NCBI GenBank assembly: GCA_903813345.2 | Contig: CAIIXF020000003.1 | Span: forward strand, 14,894,931-14,958,930 | DNA: 64,000 nt | DNA from: Owenia fusiformis | Lineage: Eukaryota > Annelida > Polychaeta > Sabellida > Oweniidae | Direction of reading: 5' to 3' | Part shown: piece by piece, positions 25,016 through 36,977 of the stretch | Layout of the letters: each line of letters begins with the position of its first letter | How positions within the stretch are numbered: the stretch's first letter is position 1 | Notes under the pieces: generated by a model | Told to the model about the DNA's origin: nothing | The model's database searches: none | Seen by the model: only the letters and a program-made list of their open reading frames with translations | Program-made: the position numbers and the translations under genes

Positions 25016-26869
25016 GATGTTCTTTTTAAATGCACATTGTTTCAAAAATAAAATAAATAAATAAAATAACCGGGAAACTAAAAAATAGGTCAATACGCTC
25101 CAATACGATTTTTCACGGGGACAACACGATTTTTTCATGTAATACGCTCCAATACGATTTTTTCCCGGGGACAATACGATTTTTTCATGTAATACGATTC
25201 AATACGATTTTAATTCCTTCATATTTCCCTGGAAAAACAGTAGTATTATGGAATAAAATATATTTTCCCTCGGGACCTGCGGTCTTCGGACAGATATATT
25301 ATATTTGCCTCGGGGTAATCCCAATATCGTGAACCTCATATAGGATAATCTCTATATCTACCTGATGGACCATAGGGACCGAAGGTAGACGTGCATATCT
25401 CACGAGGGATAAACCCCATATCCAAACTGACCGCACATATCTGCTTTATCATATACCAAGTAGTTTTCAAAAAATTAATCTTATTTCCTTTTTTAAATTT
25501 TTTAAATTTTTCATTTTTATTCTCTACTCTACTTGTCAAAGGATAATAGACGATAAATATATGCATATAGTTTAGCATGATATGTACTTCTTTCTGTAAC
25601 TGGGATACGATTCTAATATAAAGCAACACATCCGTATTCCCGGGGAACCATAAATATTTTGTGTAGGGTGTGGACATTTTTCTTTTCATTTCTCTAAAAT
25701 CAGATTATTTTCATAAAATCCATACAAAGTTGGGCCTAAGCCTCTATTTTCGTATTCTGCATGTTAAGATATTTATAATGTAAAACGTAAGAGATAAATT
25801 CAATGTCTTCAGTTGAGAATAAGTATAAGGTGAATGTGTGAATTCTGCTTGTTGTTGCACTATTTTTATAATAAACAAGGTTCGATACGCAACACTGAAT
25901 AGACTGCAGTCATAGCTTAGTTGTAAAGAAAACAAAAGAAGTTGGGACGTGGTCATGCTTGATTATGTTTCTTTTATATATCACCGTTTGCATTCGTTGA
26001 AATCGGCCTGCATTGATTTCAAGAGGTGGTCGGTGTACAAGGACATATGTTTGAGTTATTGGTTTAATGATAAATGTGACCCTTGAATGCGTTATGCTTT
26101 ATGTATGCGTGAAACAAATACTCCAATGGCCTAATCTCAATTTGCCTACAAACAATATAACATTGAAATAATGGTCATCTGCATATTAACTTCCGCACCA
26201 CACGTCTAACTTCGACACAATTCAGTAAAGTATCCAGTATCGCTATAATCGCTACATGCCAGTGTATATTGTTATTGCCCAATCTCAACAATTGTATTCA
26301 CTGTATTGCCTACCGTGCCAAGAATAATGCAATTGTTCCAAAAGCTAAGCTCTTCTTTGGGACCCTAGAAGTGTGGGACATCACAGTCATAGATTAATAT
26401 TTCATTACAATCAATGTATGTTGTATGACAAACATGCAAACTAGAGAATGTTAGAAAGATTTATCATTACAAAGAGCTCCTTTTCCTGTATTTTACATAC
26501 TCAAAATCCCTTAATTCAGTGTATAGTCCAAGGTGCATATATTGCAGGCCACAGGATAACATATTAACACCTTACATTAGCAGTTGCCATTAGTTCATGA
26601 ATGGAGTAAAGTACTCCCACTATTCACAGGCTAAAAGGATTCCTGTATGGATTACAAAAGATGTTGAGTCCAAGGTATGCAAGGGAATAATCTCATCCAT
26701 TGTACTTGTAAAGGGTGTTTGGGGAGCAGATGCAAATATTTGAAAGCAGATATTATTTGCCCTGAATTATATGTAATAGAGGACACAGTCAAAATCCATT
26801 GATTCTGAACTGTTGATTTTATGATTCTCAATAAATATGACAAAACAAGACTATATTTATACCATTTTG

Positions 26870-27790
26870 AGGACACATTTGAGATGCATATGTTGCATAT
26901 CGTGAGAGTTATCAAGGTGAGATAGCCCCTGGGACCCCAGAGGCTAAAATTAAAATTTATAAAAAAATGCAATCATTTTTTTACATTTCATTAGTAATAT
27001 GAAAAAGACAGGACTTTTCTGAGAATATTTGAGGATTATATGTTACATATCTTAGAAGTTATTATTATTATTATATGGTGCGATATGATTACCCAAGAAC
27101 GTAAGAAGCTAAAATTAAAATTTTTGAAATGTATAATCATTTTTCTACTTCTTATTAGTAATATTATGATAAAGCAAGAGTACATACACCTTTTTGAGTA
27201 TATTTGAGATACATATGCTCCATATTTTGGAAGTTATTAAGGTGAGATATGGTCACCCCTGGGACGTCAGAAGCCAAAATGAGAATCAATATTTTTTAAA
27301 ATGTACAATCATTTTTCTACTTCTTATTAGTAATATTATGACAAAGCAAGAGTACATACACCATTTTGAGTACATTTGAGATACATATGCTCCATATTTT
27401 GGAAGTTATTAAGGTGAGATATGGTCACCCCTGGGACGTCAGAAGCCAAAATGAGAATCAATATTTTTTAAAATGTACAATCATTTTTCTACTTCTTATC
27501 AGTAATATTATGACAAAGCAAGAGTACATACACCATTTTGAGCACATTTGAGATACATATGCTCCATATTTTGGAAGTTATTAAGGTGAGATATGGTCAC
27601 CACTGGGACGTCAGAAGCCAAAATGAGAATTAATATTTTTTAAAATGTACGAACATTTTTCTACTTCTTATTAGTAATATTATGACAAAGCAAGAGTACA
27701 TACACCATTTTGAGTACATTTGACGAGATACATATGCTCCATATTTTGGAAGTTAATCATGTGAGATATGGTCACCCCTATCCTGCATGA
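26870..27790. repeat. Tandem array of ~172-bp units (right arm, inverted)
   Basis: Inverted copies of the left-arm unit start near 26880, 27190, 27362, 27535 and 27705. Two nearly identical 61-residue open frames (27194-27379 and 27366-27551) are just the same repeat translated twice. Confidence 0.85.
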
Positions 27791-28964
27791 TGCCACAATT
27801 TTAAATTTTAAGAATTTTTTTCTCCCCAGGTACAAAAGCTATTGATACAATTTTAAGTATGTGGTATGAACATATATAGGTCCTTTAGAATGAATTTTTT
27901 CAGTACATTTCGTACCTTAACTAATCTAAAATAACTTATTACATGTGGTAGAAGTATGAAAATAGGTGGCGCCCCTGTAGTGAATTTCAAAATATGCCCT
28001 TATTTTCACCCTAATTCACACAAGAAAATTCATACTGATTGTAAATAATGTTTTTGATAAGATCTTTATTAGTATTTCAATGTCATTTTACTACTAAAAT
28101 GTGTTAAAAATTATTTTATACCCCTACCCCCTGTTTGAAAATGAATAGATGGCACCTCTTTAACTGCCCATAGCGAATTTACTTACCACACATTTTTACT
28201 CAAGTTAAGATAATTTACTCTAGAGAGTGTCTGGAACAAAATGATACCCTCAAACCTTTTTTACTAGCCGATCACCGAAATCGCAGCTGGGGACAGCATC
28301 AAAGATAAAAAACAAAGATAAAAGAACAACTTAGGTCTTGGACTACTTGTCATATTTGAGTTTTACCCACCGCCTCATTGAGAAGAAAGTATTTAGTTTA
28401 TTAAAGTATATTGAAGAATCTCAAAAACCATTTGTTATCTCAAGTTTTGCATAGTGAATAACTCGTGTCCACTGTTAGTAATGATGGTATGTTTAGGGGT
28501 CAATTTTAGAAAAACTATGATATACAGGCATAGACTAGGAACCAACAAAATTGCTTGTAAGCGTTAGGTTTAACATTTATTTTTCACAAAAATTATATTG
28601 AACTGTGCTGCCACATTGCCAAATGTATTGGTATACATAGTCACAAAGTTGGAAAAAGTAAACCATTTGATGCCAAGATAGCATGTACATTATTTGCTAT
28701 AAATTCCTCTATCACAATCCATTCATGTGTTTTTAATATTTGTGCCGCCAACCTTGACTGGTAAATCTACCAAGGGATTAAGATTGGTGCGATGGCTTTG
28801 ATTGTTCAATTTTCTACAAAGCAAAGGTGTAGTGTTTAAATCGGACATCAAATACTTCCAATACAACTAACAGGCGACTACAACTTATGATTATCATATC
28901 TGTGGTGTTTATTCTGGACAATACAGTTGTCATCAAGCACAATTATAATTTATATGCGACTTAT

Positions 28965-30030
28965 ATAGTAGCGGAGACAACACAAGTCCCAAGTCTATAT
29001 ATTTACTCTCATTTCTTCACTTCTAAGACTTAAGTCACCACATTTTGCATGCACATTCCTTGGAGAAATCCTAACATAGAATTTTATTGGTTTTGATTAT
29101 AGTTCATTTGTTAAATATAGGGAAACATTTGATTTTTATTGGTCTATAATCAAAATTTTCCATTTTGAGCGACAAAAACATTTTGACGTAATTAATAAAA
29201 ATCCAAACTATAAATGACAGATACAATATGGTGTCTCTAATCTTATTGACAATAACTATCGTAATAGATATTTTTTGATCATGCATTGGAAGTATACCAG
29301 GGATATAGTGTATAGCGAGAAATGCATTCATTGATTGTGGCAAGAAGTGAATTGGCAAAAGAATGTTGGAGTCACACTATTATTTTGACGCGTTTTTAGT
29401 GCTTGTTCTTCCATTTAAGGTCGTTTGGTACCACTGTGATGTCATAATATATAAACTGACATCATAATATGGGTAGCAAATTGAAGCACATGTTACAAGC
29501 TTTAGGATGATACCAAAAAGGTCATCATTCATTTGATAAAAATGGTAACTGGAATAAGCTCAAAAGGTATGCCACTCCCCTACCCCATCCACTTTTTCAG
29601 GCCATTGAAACACGCCAAAACCTCAAATAATTCAGGCATCTTCAAGGGTAGTTTTGGCCCTGTTTTTTTTAATTATCATGTTTCTGCATACCATTTTTCT
29701 AGGAAATGTCTCAATTACCCAAAACAGTTATACTTGTGCTGAATAAGAAAACATTTGGTCATTTTGGAGTCATTACACCAAAAGTAGAGACTTTTATTAA
29801 TTACGTCAAAATGTTGTATTTGTTGCACAAAATGGCAAATTTTGGTTATAGACAAATCAAAATCAAATGTTTCCCTATTTTACACTAATAAATTATAATT
29901 AAAACCAATAAAAGTCTATGTTAGGATTTTTCCTGGGAATATGTATGCAAAATGTGGTGACTTAACTCTTAAAAGTAAAGAAATGAGAGTAAATATACAG
30001 ACTTGGGACTTGTGTTGTCTCGGCTACTAT
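28965..30030. mobile_element. 1.07-kb DNA element with ~230-bp inverted ends
   Basis: Ends begin ATAGTAGCGGAGACAACACA on the left and the complement of ATAGTAGCCGAGACAACACA on the right. Similarity continues for about 230 bp, including TTTACTCTCATTTCTT, the GTGGTGACTTAA / TTAAGTCACCAC segment and CAAATGTTTCCCTAT. The interior shows no transposase. Target duplication is not clear. Confidence 0.75.
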
Positions 30031-30986
30031 GTTGTATACTCTCTTACTTTAAAGATTCCGATAAATCGGGCTACGTATACCGCCGTATTTACATAAGGGG
30101 ATTAGAAAGGTTTATTTTTTATTTAGGTATGCAAGCTATGTAAAATTAGGCCTTCTAGCATGCATGTACTCGTGTGTACAATCAGCATGGCCTTCAATAT
30201 TATATAAACACGGTGTTACTATACCAGGCTATTCAATATGTACTACATAATGTACGCTATTTATGTGTGTACTACATATACGATTCCCTGGGAAACAAAA
30301 GACAAATTCTTTTTGTATGTCCAAAATGAGCAATTTGATTGATACATACACAAAATACCTCCATAAATAACATCTACAAAGTATATCTAATAGTAATTTT
30401 CAATTTCAATGGTGAAACTTCCCTGGTTACGATTATACGGGAAATCAACACGAGACGAAGAATGTTCGCCTTCCTGGCTTACCTTTGAATCGTGTACCTG
30501 GTAATCTCTTTATATAGTTTAGCGAGAACGCTGCGCCTGCGCAGTATTAAACTTTGGCGCACACTTTAACTCTTCAATGACTCCTTAATTAGGAGGAATG
30601 CCAATGCCGTTACATTGGGACTACAACACTCTACTTTACCTTGCATTTGGCTTTCATGAGCAACCCATTTGGCTTATTAGTGATGATAATATATTTGTTT
30701 TTATTTGTCTGTTCCTTATTAATGGTTTATCGGTTGAAAGTTAGATGTTGATAAGGTACTTTCAAAAATATACTAAACAATCCAATTAGACAAACAAAGT
30801 ATCTTATGCATTTCTAGGTGTTAGGTATAGTAGTGTGTACAAGCTAATATGCATGTATGTTGCGGTTTTATCACATGAAGCAACATATTGCCATGCCAAA
30901 ATCTATCTGTTATATGTATTAATCACTGGATATGGAAAACAAACTTATAATGATGATGTTGATAACTAAGTCATTGTACGTCATAT
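30031..30986. repeat. Intergenic DNA with the second copy of a dispersed repeat
   Basis: Positions about 30640-30835 repeat 20215-20400 in direct orientation. The rest shows nothing I recognise. Confidence 0.45.
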
Positions 30987-31036
30987 ATGCAAGACATTGG
31001 GGACACATGTCCTTTATCTTCGAATTCGTGGCTTAC

Positions 31037-31313
31037 ATTGCTTACACAATATGTCCGTATATTCATTTCACTGTATTATGATATAATGCCATCTTTGCCG
31101 TGTCAGCTTACACAATATGTCCATATATTCATTTCACTGTATTATGATATGATGCAGACCCTCTTTGCCGTGTCAGCTCACACAATATGTCCATATATTC
31201 ATTTCACCGTATTATGATATGATGCAGGCCCTCCTTGCCTTGTCAGCTTACACTAAATGTCCATATATTCATTTCACTGTATTATGATATGATGCAGACC
31301 CTCTTTGCCGTGT
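31037..31313. repeat. Minisatellite (~70 bp x 4) overlapping the last coding exon of the duplicate
   Basis: Units of 66-70 bp with ACACAATATGTCCATATATT and CTTTGCCGTGTCAGCTTA begin near 31044, 31110, 31180 and 31250. The proximal unit includes the terminal coding sequence and stop of the kinase-less duplicate (31282), so the array appears to have expanded from the end of that gene. The open frame at 30987-31217 is a by-product of the repeat. Confidence 0.85.
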
Positions 31314-34300
31314 CAGCTTTTTGTTTACGTTCCTCCAACTCAGCCAGCAACTGCAGTGCTTGTAATCCTTTCACAGCCTCGTGAAGTTCATGAAGTGGCT
31401 TGGATCTGAAACATAGTTTGGATCAGAAGACGATAGAATCATCGATATAATACGCCACTTTTGCTGAGTAAACGGAACTTCAAAAACGGTCCAGATCTGC
31501 ACTTTTAACCCGATTCCGTTTACGTAGCAAAAGCTAGGTATAATATAAACTAATATTGATTGTCTAACTAGGTTAGCTCGAATATTTTATGTTTTAAATA
31601 TTATTGTACCTTCGTTTCTATGAGAACTAACATTTTGTAATGCATTTTTTTAAACAGGTTCACTCATACATGGATGATTTCATTTCTTGCTTTTTGTCAA
31701 CCGATTTTTCTAATCATTTTGGCAAAAGACATGCGAGGATAAATGCTATGGTGTGAATCATCGCTTATTAAAAGATATGTGCGGCCTCTCAAAATTAGTT
31801 TTAAATAAATTCACGATTTTTCGAACAAAAAGAAGTTCTTCAAAAAGCACTAAGATTGAATAAGAAAGTTTATGGGGTATAAGACTACAATATAAGCCAA
31901 CTTTAAATGATGGCTTTATAATAATATTTCAATCACAAATATTCAGTATATATGTACAGAAATGATCATATGTTATATTTTTAAATTATAAATATATATG
32001 ATTTAATATCCAATCAATAAAAAACTACAATGGTATATTTTCCATTTTTATAGCATTTGAAATCTGCAAATAAAATACCAATTGAAAGGATACTTACAAA
32101 TCACCATTGGCTTTCAACATGTCCTCTGTTAAAAGAATGATAAATATGCATAAACATTTGACTAACAATATTTCTATTTTTATATCAAACTGTAGATGTC
32201 GAACGGTGAAATGTTTTTGCATCTGCTATTTGCTTTTATGTATACACGTACTAGGCCTATATTGACAAACAAGGGAAAATGGTTATACCTAAGTACATAT
32301 ATTTTCAAAGTATGGAATGCAAAACAATTACTGATATGTGCTTAGGAATTGGAATTGTAACGCTTCCACAGTCTTATAACGTATTTTGCGTTTTTTAGAA
32401 ATCGTACCTCCTGATGCTACGAATATCACAGCTTTCTTGTTAAGAACCCACTCATTATCATCGACGTCTACAACAACACGGTCTCCAGCAACTCTCTTAA
32501 CAACTGCAGCGTGTCCCAAGGCCTACACGCAAAATACTTCAATTTATATATAAGGCATTTACATGACAAAATGTTCTAACCTTGTAAGTTCCCCGGGTAA
32601 GTTCATAATTTCGTAATGGTCAGGCAGCTAGGTCTTAAGATAGAAGATTCTGCAGATCAAATTGTTGACCTTGAGAAATCTATTTAAAATAAACACTCAA
32701 TGAACTGGAAGAGATTCAGTTCACTCGTTTCTAAAAACTAAATACTTGTAATAGTGTTTTCAGTGTTAATTAATGGAAATGGCGGGATTTTGACTACGTC
32801 TCCAGTTGCGTACATTTTACCAGACTGTAATACTCAACAGAAACATTAAGTATTTGGGTTGCTCAACTTCTTACTTCAATCATTTTCGGAGCCCAACCAC
32901 CATGTCCTTTCTGAAGCTCTTTCACCTTTTCATAGTCATCAATAATGACGATTAACGACCCAGACTCAATTTCCTCTTTCGATGTGTCCACTTTTGTTAG
33001 AAGGTCGGGATTTAGGCACCATCTATAATGAAGTTGTTGATTCCCAATTAATTCCACATTATACTGTAGATAATGAAGGTTATCATCTCATAAATATTGA
33101 AAGTTAAACACTTGAAATGCTCAAGGATGTCGGAGGTCTTTTTATAGATTAATTGGCATTGAAATGTCCCAACGTCTCGCCAATGACAAAAATATTTAAG
33201 CGCAAATGCCAAAGGTTGAATTTGTATCATACTTTTGGTGTCAAGAGTATTGGCATTTTTATTGTTTAATAATATATTTTAATGATTTTAATTTGAATGA
33301 AATGTCAAAGGAATGATTTATGGTCTTTTAGTGTTTGGATTTGATTGGTAACTGAAAGGTGGTGGTGTGTTAGAAATGGTTTCTTTGTTCGTTAGGTCAT
33401 ACTTTGGTATGTTCGATGTTCAATTTCCTTATAACCAATGTTTCTTTAGTCGATGACCCAGCTTTCAAAGTACAGATTAGATTTAGATAATTATTCTTTT
33501 TTAAAAATGGCTATTCATGAATGTTGTCACCATCCTGTGGGTACAAATGGCACTTGGTGAAGAACTTTCACTTTGACTAAATTACTTTGATAATGTTTCT
33601 CTACTCAACGTGGCTATAATATCATATCCAAGATTATAGAATGTCAATATTATTCTTAGATACTTGATTTTGGGTTTGTTTGTGCCATAAAGTATTATTT
33701 TATCAGAATGACCACAAACCACAAAGAACGCGGCGTACTTATCACTGTTGATAAATTCTACGACAACATCATTATCCTCATCGATTGTGTGTACAATTCC
33801 CCGCACGCCGATTGCCTACAAAATATATCATTAGAATTTTTAAATGGTACCAAATTATTTTGAACTGTTTCAATGTATCGACAATTTTATAACAACGTGT
33901 CACTTAAAAATAGACCACAATTCAATACACCATTGTAATCCATACCTTTAACATTTTCTCATTGCATCCCCCATGCCCCTTTTGCTTTTGTTGTAATGTT
34001 CGAGCATTGCAGTTGATTACCACGATATCATATCTGTTGAACTTCCCGGATGTAGCTCCCTTCTCTGGACTTTTTGACAACAAAGCTGGGTTCACTGACC
34101 ACCTGCAAAATGTAAGAGTTGTACTCCCGCTGTTAATGTTTCTATGCTCACTTTATTTACTTTTCTAAATAAAACTTTTGCTTTGTTAGCATATATAACG
34201 TTAATTGCTATAGCCATTATTAAGTTGTTTCGTCTATACATTCTTATCAAGATTTTTGAGAAGAGCGTGAAATCTAGAGATTGGACATTATGAATGGACA

Positions 34301-34989
34301 TACTTTATTCCATTTTCAAACTTGATTTTCAGGACATGGGCCAGCTTTTCTAGAACAATTCCCCTCTTCCCAAGACACTGGAATAAAAGACTAAATACAA
34401 CACGTCTACCACTACGATTACATTATTAAGTTATTCCTCGGAAATCGCAAAATTTCATGAACGACAGTCAATAATCCTACACCAGTTCGCTTGTAGGCAG
34501 CCATAAACATGTTTACCTTAAAATTGGTATTTAAAATTAAAATGGAAATACTTACGTTTGACATAGTACTGACCCAACCGCCATATCCATCTTGCAATTC
34601 ACTTTTCAAGGTCTCTGGTCATATAAAAAACATCCCCGGATGAAAACTACGAATACAACAACATAATCGGGCTACAGTATATGTATGGTGTGTATGCAAT
34701 TCATATATTTTGAAACAAGTATTGTTTACAGAAATCACAATATCGATACAAAGTTTAACCGTTAATAAAAGCATGTTGCTTACATCCTCGGAATCATCGT
34801 CAGAAAGCATTGCCATCAACATGGCAAGTTTAAGTGATGTATCATCATCGTCGTCGTCATCATCATTTTCACTTTCAGCGGCTGGCTATAAAGACGAAAT
34901 ACTGGGGAACGTTATGTATATCGGGGTTTCTCATTGTAGCACACATGCTACTATGATTTAGCTGTGTCACTTACCTGCATTCGTTCCAT
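31282..34989 (-). pseudogene. Kinase-less partial tandem duplicate with mind-bomb SH3 repeats; frameshifted
   Basis: Ten exons (minus strand): 34989-34975, 34885-34784, 34646-34556, 34377-34304, 34102-33946, 33815-33739, 33022-32875, 32522-32408, 32125-32098, 31405-31282. Each after the first matches an exon of the 3' half of the kinase gene at 36978-52596, with the same intron positions and phases. It encodes an acidic stretch (SENDDDDD), three mind-bomb-type SH3 repeats (GDVFYMTRDL; RYDIVVINC...KGHGGCNEKML; IIDDYEKVKELQKGHGGW) and a C-terminal helix ending KRVCIIS. The first exon supplies MERMQ, preceded in frame by TGA. Exon 3 is 91 bases, not 96 as in the parent; the 5-base loss shifts the frame and gives an immediate stop after DLEK. 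All other exons are open, so the damage is recent, an assembly error, or avoided by a splice form I cannot see. Confidence 0.75.
31590..31910. repeat. Dispersed repeat, uninterrupted copy
   Basis: It lies in the last intron of the duplicate gene. It matches 49530-49645 plus 50625-51120 in the same orientation (TTTCTATGAGAACT, GAGGATAAATG / GAGGATGAATA, AATTCACGATTTT). It serves as an empty-site reference for the insertions in that second copy. Confidence 0.65.
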
Positions 34990-36171
34990 TTCCAAGGCTC
35001 AAATTCATATGTTCATTGCATTCTTATTCAATCACATACTTTTCGTATTTCCTTCATGGCAATCGTCACTTCCATTACATTATGGAATCCAACTGTTCTA
35101 GCACCATCCACATTATGGTGCTTCGGTCGTTCAGGGTACAGAAAACGTTCGAAAATAGTAGTCCTGCTCTTCGGTCTATATTTCTTAATTAATAAAGAAT
35201 TGATAGTTTATTAAAAAGGTATTTTGGGTGAATAATGCAATCAATTTGTATTTCACCTGTTTTGAAGGTGCCACAATACAAATTTCTTCCATTTTCCTCA
35301 ATTTTGAAATCCGCAGTCCCTTGATATCAATTTTAGCCTCTAACTCAACAGGAAATTTTTCGATCAGATGATGTCATATTGTTAGGAAATGATTTATCTT
35401 TAAAATGATATATAACACATGGCATATGATAATATTATACAAATATTGAATTCTGTGAAGTTGAATATCTGTATATATTTCTGAAGGTGTATATTTTCTG
35501 GAAGCTCATTGGATTATTAATGGTCATATGATATGAAACAGATGAACCAATTCCTGAAATGTCTACATAAATCCTTGCTTGAAAATTGCAAAAGTTCTGA
35601 TGACAATAACATCACGTGACCAGTCAATAGTGAACTTAGTCTCCCTGTTTGCATTGGATCATAGAACTTTAATTGGTGAATATCTTTAAATAGAAATAAA
35701 TAAAATAGATAAGAGATAAATAGAAAGACTTCATTTTTGTTTTTATTTACAGAGCTCTCATGGGTATTTAATAATTAAATGTATATTATCTCCCTGAGGG
35801 TATATCATCCTGTCTAATAATAAAAATCCATGTGGTGTATCCGTTTATCAGGCGCGTATGCATATGATCTTTTAAGTGTGTATGATAAACGAATATAAAA
35901 GACTAAATCTATATTCTTTAATGAGAATTTATACCACGTAATACTTTATTTTGCTTTTAAATATTTAGTTTAATCACAATCAATTAACATGTACATGAAC
36001 AATTGGATAAATCAAATAAATTAAATTGGCCAATAACATATCAGCTGAATGTCTTAAGGTTATATATAAGTTTTTTTGATGATATTAAGCTAGTTAGACA
36101 TTATTCTAGAGCAAAACCAAAAGCAAAAAAACCACAATCATTATAATATTATGTAACATAACTAACGCTTT

Positions 36172-36331
36172 GGTCACATTTGTTCTACGGCAACCGTACT
36201 GTATGGCGGTCGTAGCTTATCAAAATCGACGATGCAATATATAATGAAAGCATAAGCAGTATGATATAGCTTTTCTATATCGATTTTGTGAATCTAAGTC
36301 TGTCGTACGGCGCCGAAGAGCAAATGTCACC
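36172..36331. mobile_element. MITE with GGTCACATTTG ends
   Basis: GGTCACATTTGTTCTACGGC on the left pairs with GCCGAAGAGCAAATGTCACC on the right, with inner inverted GTACGG/CCGTAC. Related single ends occur near 1186 and 51331. Confidence 0.6.
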
Positions 36332-36460
36332 GAGGCTTGAAGTAGCACATTTTTACATTCGATATATTTTCTTTTTGTACTTTCTATTATTTCTGTGTCA
36401 CATATACTCGTTGTCAAATTTTGTTGTAGAAACAAATTCTGCTATGGGGATTGATATTCA

Positions 36461-36632
36461 TCATACACTTCCCGCCCCTGGCCAAAACCTTTTTCAGAAG
36501 TTTGCAGTTTCACCACTCTGGGGACATTTCAAGTGATTTTGGCCATTTTTGGGCCAAATTTGTCAAAAATGACCCCCTGGAATTAAAAAAAATGTGAAAC
36601 CTCCCCTTGGCAAATCCTGGCTACGGGCTGTT
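36461..36632. mobile_element. GTAGCC-family MITE fragment
   Basis: Contains TTTCAAGTGATTTTGGCC and ends GGCAAATCCTGGCTACGGG, in inverted orientation to the copy at 60210. Only one clear terminus is seen. Confidence 0.5.
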
Positions 36633-36977
36633 CTTCTCCCTGTAGAGCAGACAGGAATTGGAAATTTCTGCATCTAAATTCTTGAATAATCAATCAGATA
36701 TATCAACTGTATATTTTTCAGATATAAAATTAGAAATGTCAGGGAAATATAAGTATGTTTTAATAAAGAATTGACTCCAACTTTACACTATCTTGTGCTT
36801 ACTGTCACATATGTCACAGAAGATCTTGCTCTAGCTCATTTGGTGGAAATTACTTGTATCAACCTGTCATTATTTCTGCCATTTGGACCTTATTATGAAA
36901 TTAAGATAGATATATGTCCTTCCTCTTTGTAGCTTATAATATAAAATATTTCCGCATATTCACTTCTGATGTGTTCA

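Larger units (their letters stand above)
21832..28298. mobile_element. 6.5-kb foldback element with repeat arrays in its inverted ends
   Basis: The left end TGCTGTCCCCAGCT...GATTTCGGTGATCGGC has its inverted copy ending at 28298. The arms are roughly 1.5 kb. Each arm has a unique outer part (about 500 bp) and then a head-to-tail array of a unit of about 172 bp, oriented oppositely in the two arms. The interior of about 3.2 kb includes a possible zinc-finger exon, a MITE-like palindrome and short repeats. No target duplication is obvious. The structure recalls Drosophila foldback and Galileo elements and the sea-urchin TU family; assignment to a superfamily needs the transposase, which I did not find. 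Confidence 0.8.
34990..36977. other. Spacer between the kinase gene and its partial duplicate
   Basis: About 2 kb with two MITE-type sequences (36172-36331 and 36461-36632). A short stretch near 35110-35150 (CTTCGGTCGTTCAGGGTACA) resembles one at 51970-51990. No gene recognised. Confidence 0.5.

Noticed and set aside
25336-25689. 117-residue minus-strand open frame inside the foldback element
   Set aside because: Composition follows AT-rich DNA and there is no motif or splice context.
27194-27551. Two near-identical 61-residue open frames, possibly a small gene family
   Set aside because: They are the same ~172-bp tandem repeat unit translated twice.
30987-31217. 76-residue plus-strand open frame with internal repeats
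   Set aside because: It is a by-product of the ~70-bp minisatellite.
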